DNA of 64,000 nt from Bromus sterilis (taxonomy: Eukaryota > Streptophyta > Magnoliopsida > Poales > Poaceae). The position numbers were made by a program, and so were the translations under genes. Of this stretch, positions 34,673-44,470 are shown in pieces; positions within the stretch are counted from its first letter, which is position 1; each line of letters starts with the position of its first letter. The stretch covers positions 222,607,770 through 222,671,769 of the forward strand of contig OX465595.1 in the NCBI GenBank assembly GCA_950022295.1. The letters run 5' to 3'. Below the pieces are notes generated by a model. That model was not told the DNA's origin, ran no database searches, and saw nothing but the letters and a program-made list of their open reading frames with translations.

Positions 34673-35760
34673 TCAACTGTAAAACGGGCACAACTTCTTG
34701 GCGTTCCAGGAACGCTTCGTTTCTTGTCCTGAAGTATCCACATATCGCGTCGGCTTTTTGCAGTCGATGAGGTAGTATGCATTGTTCTTGAGCACCCGAC
34801 TGACGACGAATGGACCTTCCCAAGGAGAGGATACCTTGTGTTGGCCATCCGATTTCTGGATTCGGCGCATCACCAAGTCGCCCTCACGAAAAGCTAGGGG
34901 ATGGAACTTCTTGCTTTGGTACTGCCGCAACTTCTGCTGGTATACTGCCGACCTGGACAACGCCAGGAGACATGCTTCTTCTCTCAGATCAACACCGTCC
35001 TCTCGAGCTTCCTTGGCTTATGCCTCCGTGTACATAGCATGGCGGGGTGAGTCGAACTCAATATCCGCAGGGATGATTGCCTCCGCACCATATACGAGGA
35101 AGAAGGGAGTGAATCCAGTTCAACGGTTCGGCGTGGTACGCAGACTCCAAAGCACTGCTGGCAGCTCGTCGAGCCATGAGCAAGGTGCTCTCTCCAGTGG
35201 TTCCACCAATCTTGGCTTGATTCCGGATAGGATGAGGCCATTTGCCTGCTCTGCTTGACCATTTGACTGGGGGTGAGCTACGGATGCTACATCCAGCCGA
35301 ATGCCCTGCTGGGAAGCGTACCGAGCTAGCGCCCGTTTTGCAAAGTTTGTTCCATTGTCAGTGATGATGCTATTCGGTATTCCATATCTGACTGTGATAT
35401 CCACAATGAACTTGACCGCAGTCGGTCCATCTAGCTTCTTGATCGGTCTTGCTTCAATCCACTTGGTAAACTTGTCCACTGCCACCAGTAAGTGTGTCAT
35501 ACTACCTCTGACTGTTTTGAATGGTCCGACCATGTCCAATCCCCAAACTGCAAACGGCCATGTGATCGGAATGGTCTTGAGTGCTGAGGCTGGTAAGTGG
35601 ATTTTGGCTTCGAATCTTTGACACCCTTTGCAGTACTTGACTAGCTATTCTGCCGCCGCGTTCGCAGTCGGCCAGTAGAAACCATGGAGAAAAGCCTTGG
35701 CAACTATCGCTGCAGCTGATGCATGGTGACCACACTCTCCTTAGTGGATGTCTCGCAGCA
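34673..35760 (-). pseudogene. Tat pol: integrase
   Basis: The integrase core is visible in the frame 35539-34673: an AVDKFTKW block with the first Asp, ITDNGTNF with the second Asp, and NGQAEQAN with the Glu, so the DDE triad is present. The tail (34960-34673) has FREGDLVMRRIQ and SSPWEGPFVV, the usual C-terminal DNA-binding region of gypsy integrases. The preceding zinc-binding part (35540-35740) is in another frame. In-frame stops (for example at 35120-35122 and about 35023) break it. Confidence 0.85.
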
Positions 35761-35995
35761 GCTCCAGCCCCTTGTCTTCTTCAACACAACGTTGGAGGAC
35801 TCTGGTCGCACTGCGATGCATTAGTTCACTATTGATGATGGTGTATGCTCCAGATCGGCGCTGGATTTTCCAAGCTTCCACTTCATCCTGGGGGAGTGTG
35901 CCGTCTACCAATTTTTTTGATTGGTTCTGCCCATGATGGTGCTACAACAATTACCATTACAGCAACTACCTCTGGCTCTGGTTACTCGGCTTCTA

Positions 35996-37495
35996 CTACT
36001 GGCGGATCAGAGGAATAGGAGCCGATTGCATCTTGCATGATCCCATCAGTCCCCGAGCTGACGACAACAGCCCCTGGTTCGCAATCGGCAGCCCCTGGTG
36101 CGGCCGAATGCTTCGCCAATTTTGCTCTTTTGCTATTTTTTGTGCTTCAAGTTCTGCCACCTTCAGGTCGACCGGAATAAAGATTGACTCTGATTCTGGG
36201 GAAGGCTTGATAGATGGATTCTTAATATTTTGCAAAGAGACGCTTGCTGGAATTTCTTTTCTAGTGGACTCCAACTTGGACAGTGCATCCACGGCTTCAT
36301 TCTCAGCTCGGGGAATGTGATGGAACTCACACCCTTCAAAGAAACCAGATAGCTGCTGCACCAGGAATCTATAGCTTGCCATGTTTTCATCTTTTGCATC
36401 ACAAGTGCCAGTGCATTGCTGCACCACTAGATCAGAATCACCATAACATAAAATCCGCCGAATGCCGATCTCCTTGGCCAATCGGATACCATGGACGAGT
36501 GCTTCATACTCAGCCACATTGTTTGATGCTGCGAAATGGATCTGGAGTACATATCTGAGCTTGTCACCTTTTGGAGAGGTAAGAACAATGCCAGCCCCTA
36601 GCCCGGTCAGCATCTTGGAACCATCGAAGTGCATTTTCCAAAAATGGGAATCCAGACAGGGGGGCTCATATTGGGTTTCTGCCCAATCAACTAAGAAATC
36701 TGCCAACGCCTGGGACTTTACTATAGTACGCGGCTCATACTTGATACCGTGAGTTGCAATCTCAATGGCCCACTTTGCCACTCTGCCGGATGCATCTCGG
36801 TTGCCTATGATTTCTGCCAGTGGTGCCGAGCTGAAAACTGTGATCGGATGCGCTTGGAAATAAGGCTTGAGTCTCTTGGCTGCCATGTATACACCATAGC
36901 ACATCTTCTGATAGTGGGGGTAGTTTTGCTTGGAGGTCGAAAGCACTTCAGTGACATAGTATACTGGCATCTGGACCAATTGTGATCTATCCTTTTCAGG
37001 ACGTTCAACCACCATGACAATGCTGACCACCCGAGTGGTTGCTGGGATGTACAACATCATTGGCTCTTTCTCAATCGGAGCTGCTAGTACTGGAGAAGTA
37101 GACAGCATGCGCTTGAGTTCTCTGAGTGCATCGTCCGCCTTCGGAGTCCATGTGAATTTTTCTGTTTTCTTCTTCACTTGGTACATGGGAATTGCTTTCT
37201 CTCCCAACCGACTGAGGAATCGGCTGAGCGATACTAGGCATCCGGTGAACTTCTGGACATCTTTGAGATTCCTGGGCTTCTCCATCCTCTCGATTTCTGC
37301 AATCTTCTCAGGGTTGCACTCTATTACTCTTTCGGACACCAAAAATCCGAGAAGCTTGCCGGCTGGCACGCCGAACACACACTTCTCTGGGTTGAGCTTG
37401 ATCTTGTAAGCACGCAAATTTGCGAATGTTTCTCTGAGGTCATCTAGTAAAGTTGACCCTTGCACTGAATTGACCACAAGGTCATCTACATACAC
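35996..37495 (-). pseudogene. Tat pol: RT C-terminal part, connection and two RNase H domains
   Basis: Longest uninterrupted frame of the window (499 residues). It opens in RT motif C (YVDD) and continues through the RT thumb (NPEKCVFGV, GFLVSERVIECNPEKI). Residues about 140-270 are the first RNase H-like domain, degenerate (MCYGVYMAAKRLKPYFQAH). Residues about 288-408 are a second RNase H with its acidic residues in FDGS, AEYEAL, YGDSDLV and NEAVDALS. Two RNase H domains in tandem are typical of Tat-lineage gypsy. The frame is a remnant because the RT N-terminal half is in another frame and integrase is broken. Confidence 0.9.
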
Positions 37496-37533
37496 ATGAA
37501 TTTTCTGACCTAACTGAGATCGGACTCATCGCT

Positions 37534-38010
37534 TCATAGTACGCTGATAAGTTGCACCGCCATTTTCAGGCCAAAGGGCATGGTGAGATAGCAATAAGCC
37601 CCAAAGGGGGTGATAAACGCAATCTTTATTTGATCATCGATAGCAAGTTTAATCTGGTGATAGCCAGTTGTGGCATCCAGAAAACAGAAGAGCTGACAGT
37701 CAGCCGTAGAATCAATCACTTGATCAATACGGGGCAAAGCAAAAGGATCCTTGGGGCTGGCCTTATTCAGGCAAGTGTAATCTATACACATGCGCCAAGT
37801 TCCATTCTTCTTCAGAACCAGAACTGGATTTGCTAACCAGTCTGGGTAGAACACTTCCTTGATAAATCCTGCTGCAAGCAACTTGGCAATCTCGTCGCCG
37901 ATTGTTCTTCTCTTGTCCTCTGAAAAGCGCCGAAGTGGCTGCTTGATCAGCTTGGATCCAGGTCGGATGTGAAGCTTGTGCTCGACGAGTTCCCTCGGTA
38001 CACCAAGCAT
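37534..38010 (-). pseudogene. Tat pol: RT N-terminal half
   Basis: RT fingers and palm: LLAAGFIKEV, NPVLVLKKNGTWRMCIDY, FLDATTGYHQI (motif A with its Asp) and FGAYCYLTMPFGLK (motif B). A one-base loss just after FGLK shifts the frame, and a TGA follows a few codons later, separating it from the YVDD block at 37481-37492. Confidence 0.88.
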
Positions 38011-38299
38011 GTCTTGGAGGGACCATGCAAAGATGTCTCGGTTCTCACGGAGGAACTCGACGAGATCGCCTTCCTATTTGCTGCTGAGCCCGGCCCCAAT
38101 GATGACACACTTGCTCGGGTCGGAGTGGTCCAGAGCAATCCTCTTGCTATCCTTGGCTTCCTGAAATGCAGTCTCATCGTACGATCTCTTGGTCTTCGTG
38201 CTCGGCATGGGTGCCTTCATCTGAGCTTGGGCCATTGGTACGACCTTGTCGAGATGGCGCCGTTCTGCATCTATGACCAGGTAATCGGCCAGCTTGGAG

Positions 38300-38700
38300 C
38301 CGGCGGATGAACACTCTAGTGACTTCTTGTAGTCACCGCACACTGTGATGGGACCATTCGGCCCTGGAAGTTTCATCTTCAGGTAGGGCTAGAAAATGTT
38401 GAACATGAACTTGGCTATTGGGCGATCCGAGCAGAAGGTGGTACGGACTGCTTAGGTCGGCCACCTCGAACCAGATCGGCTCTTGGCGGAAATTTTCCTC
38501 CGAACCAAACATTACATCTAGCCGAATGCGGCCCAATGGAGTACATGAAAGGTCGGGCACTATCCCGTGAAACACGGTCCTGCTGGGCTCCAACTCGCTC
38601 TCACTAATGCCAAACTTGATCATTGTGTCTCGGTACAGAATGTTGATGGCACTGCCTCCATCAATGAGAGTCCTGGTGAACTTGCATGATTACAAGGGTG
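38300..38700 (-). pseudogene. Tat pol: aspartic protease region
   Basis: The minus-strand frame carries LIDGGSAINILY, the variant active-site block (DGGS rather than DSGA) usual for this lineage, followed by IKFGISESELEPS, GSEENFR and YHLLLG. A stop and a frame change lie upstream, and another lies between this and RT. Confidence 0.75.
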
Positions 38701-38939
38701 CTACGGCAATTGCATCCACCACGAGCGCATAACTGCCTGGGTTTGGCATTACGCTCGGGTGGTCCTCTGGGCCCCATGCGATGATGCTGTCCGACCAGTT
38801 CATCTTCTGGGGAATTGCTAGCATAGTGGAATTGACTGCCTGCTCTCAGGCTCTCCGACTGCCCTTGTCATCCGACTCGCTGGTGAAGATCATATACGCC
38901 GCGTCCTGGCGCAGGAACTGCTGACGTGCATTTTGACAG

Positions 38940-40742
38940 ACGCTCGACCCAGATGCATTGCCGAGTGGTGTGAGATGCAGGCTTGCTGACTGCACTGTTC
39001 ATTTTGCATGGCTGGTTCATCATGTCCTCAAAGGTATATGGGGGCCTGATCTGGCCTTGTGGTCTTTCTACAGGTTTTTGCCTCTGACTGCCTCATGTAG
39101 CCCCTTGTTCGTCTTGATGTTGAACTACTGCCACCTGCCGATTGCCATACTGGGCATCCGGCTGATCGTCCTTTCTCTTGTTGAAGCATGTGTTGTTGTT
39201 GTTGTTGTTGAAGTTGGGGGTGTTGTTGTTGTTGTTTCCAAAGTTGTTGTTCTACTGGATCTCGCGCCTCTCGCGCCAATTGGGACCATTCGGCCCATTT
39301 GCTTCTGCTGCCTGGAGGATTTCCCTTGGATAAAACCACTGGGCCTCAACTTGATCGGGCGCATTGCAGCATCAGACGCGGCGAATGAATTGACTATTCT
39401 CATCAGATCGGCCAAAGATGTGATCTCCTTGCGCAGGAGCTTGTGCTTCAACAGTGACCCATCCAAGAAGCCGTCAGTGAATTACTGGATGGCTTGTATT
39501 TCATGAACTCCCTCGCAAGTGTTTCTGAGCTTGATCCACCGCTGAAGGTAATCGCGAAGGGGCTCGTCCTTTCCTTGTACACATAACGCCAGGTGTCGAG
39601 GCAGACTTGGGCTCTCATACGTGTTGGTGAAGTTCCGAACAAATGAATCATCAAAACCCTTCCAACAATTGATGCTATTTTTGGGAAAACTTTTCAACCA
39701 GGACCGAGCTGAACCTTGAAGCATGAGCGCTCCATAGCGAACTACAACACGCCGACCGCCTCCTGCGATGCCGACTGCGGTCATATAATCGACCAGCCAA
39801 TCCTCTAGCTTGACTGATCCATTGTACTTGGGGGTGTCCCTGGGCAATGTGAAGCCTTTGGGGAACTGCTCTTGCCGAATGCGCGGGCCGAAACAGACCG
39901 GACCCGCTGGTGCATCATCTTCCGGCTGCTTGTCTTGATGCAGTTGCTCGATGCGGTGCCTTGCATCGTTCTCCCCGATTGCCCGGGGACCTAGGCGCTA
40001 ACTCATTGCCGACCGAGCTGATGCTGCCGGTTGCTCATTGTGTCTGCTGCTGACTGCTGGCTCATCGCTCCGACTGCCTCCTGCAGCCCCTTGATTACTC
40101 CGACTGTGGTGTAAAGTACCATGCGGCGAATATGCCTTCCTGTGCTGCTGAGGTGGAGCATTCGGCTGGTTTGCGCCCGCAGTTGCCCGAGCTGATTTTT
40201 ATGCCACTGTCCCTTGCTGCTCGGTGGTCGCCTTTTGCTGCCGGTTTGCCATTGCTAAGAGATCACGCATCCGACGTGTCCTCTCTCACAGCTCTTCTCC
40301 TTCCAGGTGCTCCAGCTCGGTGGCGATCTGCTCGGCAGCTCTCATGTTCTTCACAGGAGAACTGTATGAAATCCGTGGAGTGACGATGTGGTTGTTGCGG
40401 GTTGCTGGGCCCCTCCCAGCTCTCTGCCGACCTCTCGGCCTACAACACGAAGCTCATCGATCACGGGGGTTTGATGACGCGCTGCTAGATGCCATGCACT
40501 GCGTTATCCTCCCGAAATGTTGCTTCCATACGATGCTTTTCAGGGTCTATCCGATCTGACTGCTCCTTCAGAGCCTGACGCGCCTTCTCCAGCTCGGCGT
40601 GAGCCACAGCTGGATCGGCATGGAGATCCACGGGAGTGCAAAGCACATACGGTGGGTTGTTTGGGCATGCTGGTGCAGTAGCTGCTTCTCCCGCAGTTTG
40701 CGTCGCTGAGGTGGAACTGTGGCGACTAGACGCTCCCGCCAT
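38940..40742 (-). pseudogene. Tat gag, broken
   Basis: The start is uncertain; a Met at 40742 (MAGASSRHSS) follows a leader that begins at the primer-binding site. The Retrotrans_gag part lies at 39847-39482 (PKYNGSVKLEDWLVDY, LQGSARSWLKS, FVRNF, LRDYLQRW). It continues after an in-frame TAA at 39482 to about 39340. A run of AAC/Asn codons follows (39190-39250), then a degraded zinc-knuckle-like block HTTRQC near 38950. There are several stops and shifts. Confidence 0.8.
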
Positions 40743-41060
40743 CGTAACCTCCGCACATATGTGCGCTATCATGCCCTCCGCTCCCACAACATCCGGCCCG
40801 CCTGGCAACGGATCTGTGAGCTCAAAGAACACCCGCACCTCCCTTGGGAAAACCTCGGGAAGTGCCGCAACGAAAACACGATGTCCGCCGAAAGGAATGA
40901 TGACGCCACGCGGTAGAGGCATTCTTTCCCCAAACCGCGAGGCATTGTTGATGACGTAGTACCATGCCCCACTCCTGAGAACTAGGCTGGAGGCGAAGCG
41001 CACGCGCGATGCAGATGATGGTCCCGTTCGGATCAGAACTCCAGTCGACGCCTCGGCCTG

Positions 41061-41077
41061 CCCCACGGTGGGCACCA
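41061..41077 (-). other. primer-binding site of the Tat element
   Basis: On the minus strand TGGTGCCCACCGTGGGG lies two bases after the 5' LTR end. This is the TGGCGCCCACCGTGGGG type common in plant gypsy elements, with one change. I do not assign the tRNA. Confidence 0.7.
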
Positions 41078-41079
41078 TT

Positions 41080-41919
41080 TGTCGTCGACATGTAACGACA
41101 GATGCCATGGGGATGGCTAAAGAGGGGGCAAACCGAGGTTAGTGTCGCTGGTACTGGAATCGAGAGTGGGAACACACAGCGAGACACCGCGATGTACCCT
41201 GATTCAGGGCTCTCCGTCGAGATAACACCCCTAGTCCTGCCGAACTAGCTATGTGCAATAACTTTGGCTACAATGAATGCTCCTTGAGCTGTTTGAGAGG
41301 AAGGAGAAAAGGGCTCGAAGCACAAATATCTCCTTGCTCTCTCTCTGGTGGGTGGAATTGCAATAAGTGCTCCGTCCTCCCTCATGCAGGAGGGGTACTC
41401 GGGGCTCTTATAGGCCGAGCCCGGGGTACAAAGGTAAATATACAAAGGGGAGGGCCCAGCTGCCAGTCTCAGACAAGCTAGGGTCCTCACATCGTGCTCT
41501 CCCGGATGACCCGTTGTAGACTTGCGGCTCACCATGCCGCTATCTTGTAGACCTTGCTAGTGAAAATTGGAGCTAGGGACTTAGTCCTGTCGGCCTGTCC
41601 GCGTGATCGGCGCTGGAGGAGACCGCACGCCTCTAACAACCCCGATCTTTAGGGATTGCGCATTGAATGAACTTGTACCAGGTGTCCGACCTAGGATTCT
41701 GCTCGGAGATTGCTCTATTCTCTTTGGCCGAATGATCCTAGGTGAGGCCGATTGCACTCTCTTTGGGGCAATGGGCCTCCGACCTGATCAATTTGGCCCA
41801 CTATTTTCTCAGTCTTGATCAGCTCGGCCTTGATTAGATCGGCAACCATCAGGTCGGTGATCTTTTACTTGATGAATTGTTTCTCCTGGGTGACCCTACC
41901 CGGTGTCATTCCCACGACA
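41080..41919 (-). repeat. right (5') LTR of the Tat element (840 bp)
   Basis: Plus-strand ends are TGTCGTCGAC and CCCACGACA. The TATA box on the minus strand is CCTATAAGAG at 41404-41414. Confidence 0.9.
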
Positions 41920-43629
41920 CCGGGGGTAGATGGAATTACTGCCGGATTTTACCAGCGGCACTGGGATCTGCTGGGAGTGGATATCACATGTGCTATCTTG
42001 GAATTCTTAAATGGTGGAGAATTACCTCTGGGCTTGAATGATACTGCGATCACGTTAATCCCAAAGGTACGAAATCCGCAAAAAAATCCCAGTTTTGCCG
42101 TATTGCTCTATGTTTGGTGTTATGTAAATTGCAGTCAAGGTGGTGGCAAAACGGATTAGATCAATATTGGATGAGATTATTGGGGAAGAGCATAGCGCAT
42201 TTGTTCCGGGTCGTCTGATTACGGACAATGTCCTTGTTGCGTATGAAATTTTACATGCAATCAGAAGAAGGAAGAAGGGCAAGAATGTGTGTTGTGCTAT
42301 CAAGATTTATATGCGTAAGGCTTACGACCGTGTCGAATGGCATTATCTTGAAGCGATGTTAATGAGACTAGGCTTCGATGAAAATTTTATTCGACTGGTT
42401 ATGAAATGTGTGTCATCGGTGTGTTTCACCGTCAAAGTTAATGGAGATTTCTTGCCATATTTCACTCCTACAAGAGAACTTCGACAGGGAGACCCGATGT
42501 CACCATATCTGTTCCTCATTTTTGCACAAGGATTTACTTATCTTTTGAATCACTATGGAGGAAACAATATTGGCAGAGGCATTCAGTGTAGTATCCAGGC
42601 ACCTTGGGTTAATCATCTCTTACTTGCATATGACAATCTAATTTTTCTCAAGGCTAAGACTCAGAGTGTGCAATGCCTGAATGATATTCTACGGATCTAC
42701 AAGGAGTGCTCTGGTCAAGCAGTTAATCCTGATAAGATATCTATCTTCTTCAGCGGTAATATGGCTCAACCCCTTCGGGTAGAGCTCAAATTGTTACTTC
42801 AAGAAGCTTTCTCTGAGCGGTACCTTGGCTTGACGAATGCTGTTGGGAGAATCTCAAGTGGCACCTTCGACCATATCAGGGAGAGAAGTCGAAACAAGAT
42901 GCAAGGCTGATCGGAAAGAAACTTAGCTTGTGCAGGGAGGGAAGTTCTATTAAAATCTGTTATCCAAGCAATCCCGACATATAACATGAGTTGTTTTCTT
43001 CTGACAAAGAAAGTGTGTAAGGTAATCACATCAAGAGGCCAAGTAATGGTGGGCTAGCTCACTGGACAAGAGATCCTTGCACTGGATCTCGTGGGAGAAG
43101 CTGGCGACACCTAAAGTAAATGGCGGAATTGGTTTTCGTGACCCCCATCTCTTCAACTATCGATTCTCGGCAAACATGGCTGGCGACTTTTAACTAACCC
43201 GGAGTCTTTGTGCGCTCGCGTATGAAAAGGTCGGTAATTCCCGAATACAGATTTCCGTCAAGCTACTGCCCAATAAGGGCATCTTCAACCTGGAAAGTGA
43301 TAATAGCTGGGCGGAAAGCGCTGGACACGGGTCTGATATTCCGTATTGGAGATGGTTCTTCGGTCTCCATATGGAATGACCCTTGGATCCCCTCAGTTGA
43401 ATCACACAAACAGAGAGGGAGGATTAGAGAGGCTAATCTCTCTATAGTGGCTGATGTCATTGACTTATACACGGGTACATGGAATATCGATTTGACCAGG
43501 CAAAATTTTCTTCTCCAGGATGTCGAAGCTATACTCAACATTCCACTTAACCCTAATGGGGAGAGGATACCTTTGCATGGGCGGGAGAGAATATGGGTGA
43601 CGAGGGGATACCCCCACAACTCCTCTACG
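41920..43629 (+). pseudogene. LINE copy B, rest of the reverse transcriptase
   Basis: Resumes at the CCGGG duplication, finishing the SKAPG-DG motif cut at 28354. 42140-42910 is open for 256 codons: VAKRIRSILDEI, AFVPGRLITDN, KIYMRKAYDRVEW (motif A with the catalytic Asp changed to Tyr), LRQGDPMSPY (motif B) and LLLAYDNLIF at the motif C site, where FADD is expected. Both catalytic motifs are therefore lost. 43210-43600 encodes the connecting region (PIRASSTWK, ISIWNDPWIPS). The right end is taken where gypsy LTR sequence seems to begin. Confidence 0.85.
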
Positions 43630-44096
43630 TGAGCGTACGTGGTGCGTTTCAAGACCGATGGCCCACTAGATGCTTTGGAAGGCCCAAGATCAACCCACCC
43701 GAAGCACCGGCTTCTGCACCGACATGGAGTCCAAACCGACATGGAGTCCAAGGTGTGGCCATCAAGACTAGCTAGATTAGGCAACTCTCTATGTAAACCT
43801 AAACGAACTCCTCGAGACCTAGCCTAGCATATAAAGGCTGGGAGAGGGGACGTCTAGGGAAATCCAAGAATCATCGCAACACCTTTGGCTAGAGCAATCT
43901 CGCCGAAGCCTTGACCGTAATCGCCTCCACCATATAATACATCGAGCAGGAAGTAGGGGTTTAACTGATCTAGGGCCCTGGACCTGGGTAATCCCTGTCT
44001 CCTGTTAGCCGACGAGATCGCCAACCTTGCACTCCTCCTTCTACAATCAAACCCAGGGTTCCTAACCATGGGATTTTCCGAGGCTAGTCCTCCTCA
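43630..44096 (+). repeat. gypsy 5' LTR, probably partial
   Basis: The end is set by CA immediately before a primer-binding site (ATTGGCGCC). TATAAA lies at 43830-43835 (GCATATAAAGG), followed by a leader. The left boundary TGAGCG at 43630 is tentative and no duplication was found. Confidence 0.5.
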
Positions 44097-44427
44097 ATTG
44101 GCGCCAACTGTGGGGAAGATGCAGGTTGGAGTCACGTTCTCGGTGGTTCCATCACCAGCAGTCGACAAATCGGCGACTTCATCAGCACTCGACGCATCCA
44201 TGGCTCAGGCAAAATCCCATCTGTTCGGGTCCCTCGGCTTCATCACGCATCTTCCAATCTTGCGGTCAGTCTTTGCAGATTTACGTACGGGCACGGATCT
44301 TACCTTCGGTGGATACCAGATAAACGTCAACCGATGGGGCACTCTCCGCCTTACAGATCAATCCCGACCGCCAGCAGCACCAACCAAGACACCAACAACA
44401 ACTAAGACTGAAGCAAGACCACTCCAT
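44097..44427 (+). mobile_element. gypsy primer-binding site and gag start, truncated
   Basis: ATTGGCGCCAACTGTGGGG at 44097-44115 is a primer-binding site of the gypsy type. An open frame continues through Ser/Ala/Thr-rich sequence to 44445, as at the start of a gag. The element ends abruptly at the copia-like LTR stub. Confidence 0.55.
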
Positions 44428-44470
44428 GTTGGGAATGTGCCCTAGAGGCAAATAAAATATGTTTTATTAG
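44428..44470 (+). repeat. stub of a BARE/WIS/Angela-type copia LTR
   Basis: TGTTGGGAATGTGCCCTAGA and the following GGCAAATAAA closely resemble the start of this Triticeae copia LTR family (from memory). Only about 40 bases are present. Confidence 0.55.

Larger units (their letters stand above)
28355..41919 (-). mobile_element. Tat/Retand-type Ty3-gypsy element with antisense accessory gene
   Basis: Complete element of 13,565 bp, bounded by 840-bp LTRs and a perfect CCGGG duplication (28350-28354 and 41920-41924). Gag-pol is on the minus strand: 5' LTR on the right, primer-binding site at 41061-41077, gag about 40742-38940, protease, RT, a degenerate first RNase H, a second RNase H, integrase to 34673, then a long 3' region and a polypurine tract beside the left LTR. 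The double RNase H and the large 3' region carrying an opposite-strand ORF are hallmarks of the Tat lineage. It interrupts the SKAPG motif of LINE copy B. All proteins are broken by stops and shifts. Confidence 0.9.

Noticed and set aside
38958..39506. 182-codon plus-strand ORF with Val-rich run
   Set aside because: Antisense of the Asn-codon run and gag sequence of the Tat element.
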